From assembly GCA_002344125.1 (NCBI GenBank), contig DDTQ01000008.1:252305-316304 (forward strand): a stretch of DNA of 64,000 nt, read 5' to 3'. A program made the translations under genes and the position numbers. The notes under the pieces are model-generated. The model worked only from the letters and a program-made list of their open reading frames with translations, was not told the DNA's origin and searched no databases. The stretch's first letter is position 1, and each line of letters starts with the position of its first letter. Source of the DNA: Ignavibacteria bacterium UBA2360. GTDB taxonomy: Bacteria; Bacteroidota; Ignavibacteria; Tepidaquicellales; OLB5. Below, piece by piece: positions 44,873 through 54,023 of this stretch.

Positions 44873-46036
44873 GTGAAAAAAACAATAAACATTGGTATTC
44901 TGGGATGCGGTTCTATATTCAGATTAATGCACTTGCCTGCATTGCTTAAACAAAAAGATAAATACAATATTGCCGCCGCGTACGATCCCGATCCTCAAGC
45001 GGTATTATTAACAAAAGAAGCGGCCGGAAAAAATTCACGGATCAACTTTACTCATACCGCGGCTGAGATAATTAAAGATCCGGCAATTGATGCAGTTGCT
45101 ATCCTGACCCGCACTTCCGTTCATGTAAAATATGCCGTTGAGGCTTTAAAGCATGGGAAGTATGTGTTTCTTGAAAAGCCTGCTGCCGTATTGCCTTCTG
45201 GTGTAAAAAAAATAATAGCCGCAGAAAAGAAATACAAAAGATTTTGCCAGGTTGGAATGGTCCTGCGATACAGCTCGTTCTACAAAGAGTTGAAGCGGAT
45301 AATTTCTGCCGGAAAATACGGCAAGGTATTGTGGATGAACTGGCTGGAGACAAGACCTTTTGATCCGTATATATGGCGCTATCTTACCCCTGATACTGAT
45401 GGCGATGCGATCATTCACGATAAAGCAGTGCACCAGATAAATCTTTTCAATGCATTTTCAGGCTCAAAGCCTGCTGAAGCCGCCGCCTTTGGCGGTCAAT
45501 ACCTCATTAATCCGAAATCATACAGCAAGGTTCGCGCATTCAGCAGAGAAGTAATGCTAAAGGGCAGATCCAATGATAACATGATGGCAATAATTAACTA
45601 CCGAAATGGAGTTAAGGCATCCATTACTGTTTCTTATGTCAGTCCGCATGCGCGTGAATCACGCTGGATAATTCAGCTTGAAAAAGCAAAAATAGTTGCC
45701 CATTTTGAAACATTCGTAAAACGAGCTAAAGGCTCTAAACAAAAATGGTCAGGAAATCCATCTAGCATATATCTTTTTAAAGATAACAGGAACTATGATG
45801 TACCTTGGAAGTACCCGATGAGTTACCCGCCCTGTGATGATAATCTCGTATTTTATGATGAATACAAGGATGAACCAATGCATCCGGGTTCCGGTGCGCA
45901 GTGGCGTGAGTTTTACGAGACTGTGGTTAAACACCGCAAACCTGAAAGCAGCACAACAATTGCCCTGGAAGATATTGTAGTTGCCAAAGCAATTGATGAT
46001 TCAATAAAAAGGAAAAGGATTATAAAAATTTTGTGA
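44873..46036 (+). CDS. Gfo/Idh/MocA-family oxidoreductase
   Basis: A 387-aa NAD(P)-dependent dehydrogenase, probably acting on a sugar or a sugar-like substrate. The Rossmann motif is GILGCGSIFRLMHLPAL (8-24), the EKP motif FLEKPAAV supplies the conserved lysine, and IHDKAVHQINLF contains the candidate catalytic histidine. The rest forms the family's open beta-sheet domain. The start is GTG at 44873. It is followed after 193 nt, in which I see nothing, by the muramidase-like gene. Substrate unknown. Confidence 0.9.
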   Translation: MKKTINIGILGCGSIFRLMHLPALLKQKDKYNIAAAYDPDPQAVLLTKEAAGKNSRINFTHTAAEIIKDPAIDAVAILTRTSVHVKYAVEALKHGKYVFLEKPAAVLPSGVKKIIAAEKKYKRFCQVGMVLRYSSFYKELKRIISAGKYGKVLWMNWLETRPFDPYIWRYLTPDTDGDAIIHDKAVHQINLFNAFSGSKPAEAAAFGGQYLINPKSYSKVRAFSREVMLKGRSNDNMMAIINYRNGVKASITVSYVSPHARESRWIIQLEKAKIVAHFETFVKRAKGSKQKWSGNPSSIYLFKDNRNYDVPWKYPMSYPPCDDNLVFYDEYKDEPMHPGSGAQWREFYETVVKHRKPESSTTIALEDIVVAKAIDDSIKRKRIIKIL

Positions 46037-46229
46037 TTATTGAGGTGACATCGTAAGTTCCAATAAATATTCAGGATATTAAATAGACTTCAAAAGTCTG
46101 ATTAAACATAAAAAAGAATACGATTTACAGGCTTTAAAACTAACTTTAAAAGTATAAGAGATTTTTATAGTATGAAAAGCAAAACTTTCATTCCATCATT
46201 ATAAATTTATTATTGCATTTTAAACTATC

Positions 46230-47474
46230 ATGAATAAAGAGCATACCGTTAAGATCATAAAAGGAATAATAGTCACATTTTTATTGCTTACAAATTTAAA
46301 TTGTTATGCAGAAAGTCATAAAGCATTATCTGATCCAAATTTCAAACTTGGGAATGAAACACTGCTGGATAAAGCTCTTGATTTCAAAGGAAAGCGTGTA
46401 GCGGTTCTTACCAATCAAACAGGCATTCTTCCTGATGGCACGCACATAATAGATGCTATGATCGCTAAAGATATTAATATTGTAAAAATATTCTCACCTG
46501 AGCATGGAATTCGCGGAGATGAGAACTACGCCACAACCGATAAAACAGGTTTACCTATCATTTCACTCTATAATGGCAAGGTAAAACCATCCAAAAACGA
46601 TCTTGCTGATGTTGATGTGCTGGTGTATGATATCCAGGATGTTGGAGCAAGATTCTATACTTATACTTCAACTCTGTATTATGCCTTAGAAGCAGCCGCT
46701 GAAAGCGGCGTTGAAATGATTGTCTGCGATAGACCCATGATCACAAATGCAAATTATACCGGCGGATTTATGCTTGAGCCTGCTTATGAATCGTTCGTTG
46801 GCAAGATCCCCGCTCCACAGGCATATGGCATGACATGCGGTGAACTGGCCTCGTATCTGAACAGCCGGGAATTTTCGGGGTCATCCAAACTTACCGTAAT
46901 ACCGATGACCGGTTATACAAGGAACACCGCTTTTAGTACACTTAAACTCACCTGGGTTAAGCCTTCACCAAGCATGTTTTATCCTTCAACTGCTGTATGC
47001 TATCTTGCAAACTGCTTGCTGGAAGGCACAAATGTTTCCGAAGGCAGGGGAACGGATAAGCCGTTTGAGTACTTTGGCGCGCCATGGGTTAATGCTCAGT
47101 TACTGGCAGATGAACTTAATGCTCAAAATTTTGCGGGTGTTGTTTTTGAACCTGCGGTATTTACACCATCAGAAAAAATTTCCGCTTACCCGCCTAAGTT
47201 CTTTAATAAGGAGTGCAGCGGCATATTCATTAATGTGAAAGATGCAGGAAAGTTCGATCCTGTTATGTGCGGGGTGGCTATACTTATCGCTTTGAACAGG
47301 AACTGCCCTGAATTCAAATTTAACAAAGATAATTTCATTGATAAACTTGCGGGAACCGATAAACTCCGCAAAATGATAATTGCCGGCAAAACAGCTGATG
47401 AAATTGCAGCCGCAATGAATGAAAGCATAAGCGGCTTTAATTCAGCCCGCAATGAATACTTGATCTATAAATGA
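46230..47474 (+). CDS. DUF1343 protein, NamZ-type exo-beta-N-acetylmuramidase
   Basis: A 414-aa secreted enzyme. The signal region 1-29 ends CYAES. Family motifs are GKRVAVLTNQTG, KIFSPEHGIRGD, VLVYDIQDVGARFYTYTSTL and MIVCDRPM. This family (NamZ/YbbC) removes terminal N-acetylmuramic acid from peptidoglycan fragments, so a cell-wall recycling role is likely. The GRGTDKPFEYFGAPW segment is also conserved. It is followed after 7 nt by a small membrane protein gene, probably co-transcribed. Confidence 0.9.
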   Translation: MNKEHTVKIIKGIIVTFLLLTNLNCYAESHKALSDPNFKLGNETLLDKALDFKGKRVAVLTNQTGILPDGTHIIDAMIAKDINIVKIFSPEHGIRGDENYATTDKTGLPIISLYNGKVKPSKNDLADVDVLVYDIQDVGARFYTYTSTLYYALEAAAESGVEMIVCDRPMITNANYTGGFMLEPAYESFVGKIPAPQAYGMTCGELASYLNSREFSGSSKLTVIPMTGYTRNTAFSTLKLTWVKPSPSMFYPSTAVCYLANCLLEGTNVSEGRGTDKPFEYFGAPWVNAQLLADELNAQNFAGVVFEPAVFTPSEKISAYPPKFFNKECSGIFINVKDAGKFDPVMCGVAILIALNRNCPEFKFNKDNFIDKLAGTDKLRKMIIAGKTADEIAAAMNESISGFNSARNEYLIYK

Positions 47475-47481
47475 AAATAAC

Positions 47482-47829
47482 ATGATGGATACCGATATTG
47501 TTAAAGTATCTCAGCCGCTTTGGCAGCGGTTAACCGCAGCGGCAGTGATGTTTCTGGTTGTGGGCACTGTTTACACAGTGGCATACGGCTTTTGGGTGGG
47601 AATCTCAGGATGGGCAGATACGAAACCTTCAGATGCCGATACGGCGGAAAGATTTTATTTGATAAATATCTGGGCAGTTATTCTTGTTATCTCACTGGTA
47701 ACGCCAACAATAATCACACTGCTTAACACACGCTGGCTGTGGAAGTGGGTTGCTTGGATTCTTGGTATTCTGCTGGCTTTTCTTGGCTGGGTTGCATGGT
47801 TTGGCGTAATTGAATTTACCTCAAAATAA
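47482..47829 (+). CDS. Small inner-membrane protein, unknown
   Basis: I recognise no family. The 115-aa product has three predicted membrane helices (about 17-41, 60-82 and 88-110), with many tryptophans, including GFWVGISGW, RWLWKWVAWILG and FLGWVAWFG. It starts 7 nt after the muramidase stop and may be translated with it. There is no sign of truncation. Confidence 0.6.
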   Translation: MMDTDIVKVSQPLWQRLTAAAVMFLVVGTVYTVAYGFWVGISGWADTKPSDADTAERFYLINIWAVILVISLVTPTIITLLNTRWLWKWVAWILGILLAFLGWVAWFGVIEFTSK

Positions 47830-47878
47830 AAAGCTTCAATTTTATGAACATTATTATCTCATCTAAAAATTACTAAAT

Positions 47879-50830
47879 ATGCTGCAGGATGAACTTAAAA
47901 CGCTGTTCAAAAAACACAAAAGTGATAACGAAATTTATCATGATCTTGCCCAGTATCATGTAAGAGAGATACTGCTGGTAACATCGCTTTACGATGCGTT
48001 TATTCTTGAAGAAGAGGAAAAGCTCAATGAAAAAATATTCGGTGAATATTACGGACTTGATCTATCCAATGTACCAAGAATAACAAACGCATCTGATGAA
48101 AACGAAGCTGAAGCCCTGCTGAACCAGAAGTATTTTGATTTTGTTATCATAACTATGCGCACCCAGAACCTTTCACCGTTTGAACTGGCCTCCAAGATCA
48201 AAAGCATCAGACCTGATCTTCCGGTATTTCTTCTGCTCTACGATAACAGTGATATTGCCCTTGTAAACCAGATCAGAGATAAGATCGATATATTCGAAAA
48301 GGTATTTGTATGGAACCGTGAGACCAAGATATTCCTTGCCATAATTAAATATTTTGAAGATAAAAAGAATTGTGAAAATGATACCAGGGTTGGGCTTGTA
48401 AGGGTAATATTGCTTGTTGAAAACTCAATAAGGTATTACTCGCGCTATTTACCAATTCTTTACACAGAGATCATCAAACAAACCCAAAGACTCATAACCC
48501 GAGATAACCTGGATGGCGTTAAGAAGATATTGAGAATGCGCGCACGCCCCAAAGTGCTGCTTGCTGTCAGCTATGAAGAAGCGATAGTTCTGTTTGAAAA
48601 ATACAAAAATAACCTGCTGTGCGTTATATCAGATGTAAAATATCCCTATGAAGGCAAGATAGATGAAGAAGCGGGCATAAAACTTCTTCAAAAGATCAAA
48701 GCCGCCGATAGCGATATACCATTTTTATTGCAATCCTCCGAAAGTACATTTGCAGAAACCGCGATACTGAATGACGCTACATTCATAAATAAAAACTCTG
48801 AAACATTATCTGATGACCTGCGTGATTTTATTCTGGATAACCTGGGTTTCGGTGACTTCATCTTCAGGGATAAAGCCGGCAATGAAATTGCCCGCGCTTC
48901 TTCAATAGATGAATTCAAACACCAGCTTAAGCGTGTTCCGGCGGAATCGGTGTTATATCACGGCAGCAGGAACCATTTTTCAGCGTGGCTGATGGCACGG
49001 GGTGAAATTCAGATTGCTGAACACCTTGAAGAGCTTAAGATCACTGACTTTCCCGGCGCAGATGCCATAAGAGATTATATTATACGGGTTACAAAAAATG
49101 TTGAAACAACTGTATCACGCGGCGGTGTTGTTGATTTCAGTCCCAAGTTCCTCGAAGAAGACAATCTTATTCTCAGGCTTGCCCCAGGATCATTTGGCGG
49201 AAAGGGCAGGGGAATAGCTTTTATCAATACACTGCTTCAAACCAAAGAACTCTTCATGGGAATTGAAAATGTTTCAATTAAAATTCCTAAAACCGCAATC
49301 ATTGGCGCAGAAGAGTATGAGAATTTTATAAATAAACATGATCTCTATGGTATCCACATGGATCATGAGTATGATGAAGTTAAGCAAATTTTTCTGTCAA
49401 AAGATCTATCCGAAGAACTGGTTTCAAAACTCAGGGTTTACCTCGATAAAATAACCTCTCCGCTTGCAGTGCGGTCTTCGGGTATGTTTGAAGATTCTAT
49501 TTCAGAATCATTTTCAGGGATATACCAGACTTTCCTTATCCCAAACAATCACGAAAATCTGAATGACAGGCTTAAAAACCTAACGGATGCTATTAAGCTT
49601 GTTTATGCATCAATTTATTCAAAACATGCGCGCAGTTACTTTGAGGCAATTAACTACAGAATAGATGATGAACGTATGGCAGTTGTACTGCAGGAAATTG
49701 TAGGTATAAATTATGAGAGCATTTTCTTTCCGCATGTATCGGGTGTGGCGCAGTCATACAATTTCTATCCTATTGCGCGCTTTAAACCCGAAGACGGAAT
49801 CTGTATAGCTGCAGTTGGTTTGGGTAAGTATGTGATAGATGCAGAAAAGGCATTCAGGTTCTGCCCCAAATATCCAAAGATAGATATTGTTGACCCCGAA
49901 ACACAACTGAAAGATACACAGTCTTTTTTCTACGCTATTGATATGGAGCGGGGCATTTCGAATCTTGCAAAGGGAGAAGATATAACACTTAAAGAAGTGA
50001 AAATAGCTGATGCCGAAAAACTCGGAGTTCTTGATGACGTAGTTTCAGTTTACGACCCCCAGGATAACAAAGTAAAAGTAGGTTTGAACTATAAGGGTCC
50101 GAGAATAGTGAATTTTGCCGGAATTCTGAAATATGATCTTTTTCCCTTCGCCAAGGTCTTAAGCAGATTGCTTGAGATCATAGAAAGTTCTATGGGTCTG
50201 CCGGTAGAAATTGAATTTGCTGTTAATCTTGATGAAGATAACCCCGGCTTTTATATTCTTCAGCTAAAACCGCTCATAAAGAACGCTGATTTCTTTTCGA
50301 TAGATGAAGATACTATAGTTAAAGATAACCTGCTGCTATATACCGAGCGGGGTATGGGTAACGGCAAAGTGGAAAATGTTTCTGATATAATCTACGCGGT
50401 TCAAGAGAAGTTTAATGTTGCCGAAACACAGCAGATGGCAATTGAAGTTGAAAAACTGAATGAAATAATGAAAGCGCAAAAGAGGAATTATATTCTTATA
50501 GCTCCAGGCAGGTGGGGTACCCGCGACCGCTGGCTTGGGATTCCCGTGCAATGGCCGCAGATCTCAAATGCTAAGGTTATAGTTGAAACTGATCTCGATG
50601 ATTTTAAAGTTGATGCCTCGCTTGGATCGCATTTTTTCCATAATATAACATCCATGAATATAGGCTACCTTACCGTACACCAGTCAAACGGGCGTGATTT
50701 CATTGATTGGGAATATCTCAAATCTATCAATCCTGAAAATACCACAGAGCATTTTGTGCATCTTCACCTGGATAAACCGATGAATATACTAATGGATGGT
50801 AAGAAGAGTATAAGCTTGATTGAAAAGTGA
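47879..50830 (+). CDS. PEP/pyruvate-binding (PPDK-N-like) protein with receiver-like domains
   Basis: A 983-aa paralogue of the PPDK-N protein at 21405, with a different front end. Residues 30-165 look like a degenerate receiver (YFDFVIITMRTQ has no Asp). Residues 220-330 look like a fuller receiver with a candidate phospho-Asp in CVISDVKYP, a Ser in LLQSSES and a Lys in FINKNS. The PPDK-N domain begins near 435 with PGSFGGKGRGIAF, has PLAVRSSGMFEDSISESFSGIY, and ends with VEIEFAVNLDEDNPGFYILQ. YILIAPGRWGTRDR matches the paralogue. No swivel histidine motif is visible. It may be a signal-controlled nucleotide/phosphate transferase (inference). Confidence 0.8.
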   Translation: MLQDELKTLFKKHKSDNEIYHDLAQYHVREILLVTSLYDAFILEEEEKLNEKIFGEYYGLDLSNVPRITNASDENEAEALLNQKYFDFVIITMRTQNLSPFELASKIKSIRPDLPVFLLLYDNSDIALVNQIRDKIDIFEKVFVWNRETKIFLAIIKYFEDKKNCENDTRVGLVRVILLVENSIRYYSRYLPILYTEIIKQTQRLITRDNLDGVKKILRMRARPKVLLAVSYEEAIVLFEKYKNNLLCVISDVKYPYEGKIDEEAGIKLLQKIKAADSDIPFLLQSSESTFAETAILNDATFINKNSETLSDDLRDFILDNLGFGDFIFRDKAGNEIARASSIDEFKHQLKRVPAESVLYHGSRNHFSAWLMARGEIQIAEHLEELKITDFPGADAIRDYIIRVTKNVETTVSRGGVVDFSPKFLEEDNLILRLAPGSFGGKGRGIAFINTLLQTKELFMGIENVSIKIPKTAIIGAEEYENFINKHDLYGIHMDHEYDEVKQIFLSKDLSEELVSKLRVYLDKITSPLAVRSSGMFEDSISESFSGIYQTFLIPNNHENLNDRLKNLTDAIKLVYASIYSKHARSYFEAINYRIDDERMAVVLQEIVGINYESIFFPHVSGVAQSYNFYPIARFKPEDGICIAAVGLGKYVIDAEKAFRFCPKYPKIDIVDPETQLKDTQSFFYAIDMERGISNLAKGEDITLKEVKIADAEKLGVLDDVVSVYDPQDNKVKVGLNYKGPRIVNFAGILKYDLFPFAKVLSRLLEIIESSMGLPVEIEFAVNLDEDNPGFYILQLKPLIKNADFFSIDEDTIVKDNLLLYTERGMGNGKVENVSDIIYAVQEKFNVAETQQMAIEVEKLNEIMKAQKRNYILIAPGRWGTRDRWLGIPVQWPQISNAKVIVETDLDDFKVDASLGSHFFHNITSMNIGYLTVHQSNGRDFIDWEYLKSINPENTTEHFVHLHLDKPMNILMDGKKSISLIEK

Positions 50831-50863
50831 ATTTTATTGCGGGTTAGTTGCCCTATTATTGTA

Positions 50864-50989
50864 AAGATAACAAATGAAAACAAAAGTAACAAATGATACG
50901 ATTTTAGTATCATTTTGTGAATTTATCGTATCATTGATATATGCTTAATTGCATATGTTTGTTACTTATTTGTTACTCATTTGTTACTT
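50864..50989. promoter_or_regulatory. Repeat-rich control region of the recombinase
   Basis: TTTGTTACT occurs at 50958, 50969 and 50980, exactly 11 bp apart. Its complement occurs as AAGTAACAAATGA (50884-50896), a 13-bp inverted match to 50977-50989, with a further AACAAATGA at 50869. A 10-bp inverted repeat ATGATACGAT/ATCGTATCAT lies at 50893 and 50925. This layout suggests protein-binding sites for integrase control or attachment-site arms. Confidence 0.6.
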
Positions 50990-51021
50990 AAAAAAATTAC
51001 GATAATTAAAACAACACAACC

Positions 51022-52074
51022 ATGATTAAATTAAGAAAAAAGCAACTCGCAGATGGCAGCCAGAGCTTATATCTGGATATTTATTTTGAAGGAAAAAGAC
51101 AATACCAGTCTTTAAATTTGCGCCTTACCAAAGATAAAGAAAACAATAAGGAAATCCTTAAACTTGCTAATAAGATCAGAGCAACTAAAGAACTTGAATA
51201 TCAAAGCTATCAGCATGGATTTATTCCTGCTTATAAAACAAAAATAAATTTTGTGGAATATTTCCAAAAAATTGCTGAAGAAAGAGACCGAAGAAACTCA
51301 AAAGTATACAAAAATACGCTTAATTACTTAAAGAAATTTACTAAAAACTCCATACAGATTGGACAGATAAATGAAAATTGGATAGCTGAATTCCAGAAAT
51401 ATTTGATGAAATATGTATCACAAAACTCAGCATGGGTTTATATGAATACCCTTAAAGCAGGAATCAATAAAGCGTACAGAGAGAAACTTATTCAGGTTAA
51501 CCCACTTCATTATTTCAGGGAAAGTGTAAAGCGGATAGAAACAAAGAAAGAATATTTGACTATCAGTGAAATTGAGACATTAATTAATACTAAATGCGGA
51601 AATGATGACGTAAAAAGAGCCTTTTTATTCAGCTGCTTCACAGGATTACGTATTTCAGATGTCAGAAATCTTGAGTGGGAAGATGTTAAAGATGAAATGA
51701 TCGATTTCAGGCAGAAAAAAACAAGAGGGTATGAATATCTTCCGCTTTCAAAAACAGCAATAGATATATTGAGTTTTAAAGACGGCAATATCCATAAATT
51801 GAGAACCGGGAGAATTTTTGACCTTCTAAGCAAAGATTATGCAAACGTTATTGTAAAAGATTGGATAAAAAGGGCAGGAATTACAAAAAAGATAACTTAT
51901 CATAACAGCAGGCATACTTTTGCTACTTTATCTCTTTCGCAAGGAGTCGATTTGTTCACAGTAAGCAAATTATTGGGGCATTGTAATGTGAGAGTTACAC
52001 AGGTATACGCGAAAATAATTGATTCCGTAAAGAAGGATGCGGTAAATAAGCTCCCTCATTTGAAAATTGCATAA
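51022..52074 (+). CDS. Tyrosine recombinase / phage-type integrase
   Basis: A 350-aa site-specific recombinase. The N-terminal arm-type domain (1-70) precedes a SAM-like core-binding domain (about 70-170). The catalytic domain has FTGLRISDVRNLEW (first Arg), HNSRHTFATL (His-x-x-Arg), LLGHCNVRVTQVYAKI (His and nucleophile Tyr). All expected residues are present, so it is likely active. It resembles integrases of Bacteroidota mobile elements. It marks the left part of the island that contains the restriction locus; the opposite boundary is outside the window. Confidence 0.93.
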   Translation: MIKLRKKQLADGSQSLYLDIYFEGKRQYQSLNLRLTKDKENNKEILKLANKIRATKELEYQSYQHGFIPAYKTKINFVEYFQKIAEERDRRNSKVYKNTLNYLKKFTKNSIQIGQINENWIAEFQKYLMKYVSQNSAWVYMNTLKAGINKAYREKLIQVNPLHYFRESVKRIETKKEYLTISEIETLINTKCGNDDVKRAFLFSCFTGLRISDVRNLEWEDVKDEMIDFRQKKTRGYEYLPLSKTAIDILSFKDGNIHKLRTGRIFDLLSKDYANVIVKDWIKRAGITKKITYHNSRHTFATLSLSQGVDLFTVSKLLGHCNVRVTQVYAKIIDSVKKDAVNKLPHLKIA

Positions 52075-52100
52075 GAAAAAGCAGTGAACTTTAGTTACTG

Positions 52101-52127
52101 AAAACCCGTAATTGTATTACGGGTTTT
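52101..52127 (+). terminator. Terminator of the recombinase gene
   Basis: AAAACCCGTAAT and ATTACGGGTTTT form the stem around a 3-nt loop, followed by T residues. Confidence 0.88.
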
Positions 52128-52270
52128 TTATTTAAATTAATATCATACAATGATATGAATAGAGCATTTCTATTATGTATGTTTGGGTATTAAATAATAG
52201 TTTCATTCTGAAATGGAAATAACCCTAATTTCGGGGAAAACTTAACATATTATATCTAAGGAGGTATAAA

Positions 52271-52651
52271 ATGAAGAATTTAATTAGCTTCATTGTTGGA
52301 TTGCTATTGTCTGTTTTTACCTTTCAAGGCTGCGCAACGATCTTTTCGGGCAGTTATGATGAGGTTGACCTTAGCAGTGAGCCAAAAGACGCTACAGTGC
52401 TTGTTAATGGCAAGGAGGAAGGCACTACACCGCTGACTTTAAGGCTGAAGAAAAGTAAAGAATACACAATTGAATTTGTCAAAGATGGTTTTAAAACCAA
52501 AAGCCTGAGAATGACTTACGGATTAGGAGCCGGGTGGCTTATTCTCGATATTCTTTCCGGTCTGGTTGGAATTATCGTAGATGCCGCAACTGGGAATTGG
52601 AATAGTTTCGACTATGACAGTTATCGTGCAGTTCTGAAAAAAGCGGAATAA
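52271..52651 (+). CDS. PEGA-domain lipoprotein
   Basis: A 126-aa lipoprotein. The signal peptide ends at the lipobox FQGC (C22), followed by ATIFSG. A PEGA-like repeat (about 35-75) has VDLSSEPKDATVLVNGKEEGTTPL and YTIEFVKDGFKTK. A hydrophobic segment follows (GLGAGWLILDILSGLVGIIV). The ATG is preceded by a near-perfect Shine-Dalgarno AAGGAGGT, unusual in this genome. It is a single-gene unit with a terminator. Confidence 0.87.
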   Translation: MKNLISFIVGLLLSVFTFQGCATIFSGSYDEVDLSSEPKDATVLVNGKEEGTTPLTLRLKKSKEYTIEFVKDGFKTKSLRMTYGLGAGWLILDILSGLVGIIVDAATGNWNSFDYDSYRAVLKKAE

Positions 52652-52672
52652 TCATATACCTCATTTGTAAAT

Positions 52673-52695
52673 AAAAAAGCCTGCCGATAGAAGCA
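52673..52695. terminator. Bidirectional terminator, lipoprotein and orphan gene
   Basis: AAAAAAGCCTGC and GCAGGCTTTTTT form a symmetric stem with A- and T-runs on both sides, between convergent genes. Confidence 0.88.
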
Positions 52696-52791
52696 GGCTT
52701 TTTTAAAAATAATCCTACACTATAATGACTTCGCTGACATAAAATACATATGTATATTTTAATCAAAGTGGATAATCGAATAAATAATTTA

Positions 52792-53862
52792 TTATAAAGG
52801 ATTAATATTGTCATATACTATATTCGTATAAATAATTGCTTTGTCAAATTCTGAGGCATCAATCAATTCAACCCCTGTTTCCTTTTGTAGTTTTTCTATA
52901 TTCACATTTGACCAAGGGGTCTTTAGTATAGCAGTCACCATTATATCATCTTTTCTACCCATGTAATAAAAGTCATCATAAAAATGAATTGTCTTAAGTT
53001 TGACATTGATTAGTTGACTACGTTTGTCTTGAGCAAGAATAGTTGGAATCAATAGCAATACGTAACTACACCCATCTATATCATCTAATTTAAAATCGAT
53101 TACTTTAATATCAGAATAAGCATGTATCATTTCTATATACTTCTCTTCTTCTTCATAACGATTGGCCATATTTTCTTGATTTAAAGAGCTCACATAATCA
53201 TCATTACACTTTTCTTCAATCCACAAATCAGGAAAGGCATCTCTTTTTGCGTCCTCGTCATCCAGAGAATCATATACTTTTTCTTCTTCTGACCTAAAGT
53301 CAAAATCAGCCTGCTCATCTTTTGCATCATCAACACCAATTTTGGTTAGATATGCATAATACTCTTTCTCGTTTAATATATCATGGTGAAATATCTGATC
53401 TAAATTAAAAGAACTTAGATACCTACTATAGTAGTCTTTCCCTTTATCTTCACCAGCATCTGTTTTTAAAATATTATTTTTTGGATAATAAATTAACGTG
53501 TATAAAGAACTTGTGCATTGCCTAACAAACATATTTGGTAGGTCTGAATTTGCGCTAATGTCAAGAGTTACTATATCATCGGGTCCATTTAATCTAACAA
53601 ATTCTATTTTTTTATTATCTAAAATGTTGTATAGACCTAAAAAATCAGTTATAAAAACGTGAATATTCCCGATATATGTTTCTGAAAAACCATAAAAAGT
53701 TTTTAATTGAAGTTTGTTTATCTTATTCCTTAGATTTACAGATTCTAAATAGATGTTATGAATATTATCAATATTATCCTTTAAATATAAACATAATGCT
53801 CCATTTCTGAAACTGAAATGTAATATATCCAATTTTGGCTTCTTGACCGAGTTATATGTCAT
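52792..53862 (-). CDS. Unknown protein next to the restriction island
   Basis: I do not recognise a family. The 356-aa product is soluble-looking, with no signal peptide or membrane helix. The N-terminal half is beta-rich with repeated ILxxKNDNI/IVTLDI patterns. The centre (about 175-245) is very acidic (DDAKDEQADFDF, YDSLDDEDAKRDA), then a C-terminal domain has MGRKDDIMVTAILKTPW. It is AT-rich like the neighbouring defence genes and is bracketed by two similar hairpins. It could be a cargo gene of the island. Confidence 0.6.
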   Translation of the reverse strand: MTYNSVKKPKLDILHFSFRNGALCLYLKDNIDNIHNIYLESVNLRNKINKLQLKTFYGFSETYIGNIHVFITDFLGLYNILDNKKIEFVRLNGPDDIVTLDISANSDLPNMFVRQCTSSLYTLIYYPKNNILKTDAGEDKGKDYYSRYLSSFNLDQIFHHDILNEKEYYAYLTKIGVDDAKDEQADFDFRSEEEKVYDSLDDEDAKRDAFPDLWIEEKCNDDYVSSLNQENMANRYEEEEKYIEMIHAYSDIKVIDFKLDDIDGCSYVLLLIPTILAQDKRSQLINVKLKTIHFYDDFYYMGRKDDIMVTAILKTPWSNVNIEKLQKETGVELIDASEFDKAIIYTNIVYDNINPL

Positions 53863-53990
53863 TTCACAAAATAATCAAAATTTCTAATAATTTAAACTAT
53901 TTAAACCCTTCCGGTTAAAAATCACCTACATTATGTTTTCGAAGCTATTACAAACTTAAAAACACTTCCGAGTTTAAGTTATATTACAGT

Positions 53991-54016
53991 AAACCTGCCT
54001 AACAAGCAGGTTTTTT
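53991..54016. terminator. Hairpin downstream of hsdR
   Basis: AAACCTGC and GCAGGTTT around CTAACAA. The long T-run is on the + strand; on the minus strand, where hsdR ends, only TTT follows. It resembles the hairpin at 52673. Confidence 0.55.
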
Positions 54017-54023
54017 ATTATCT

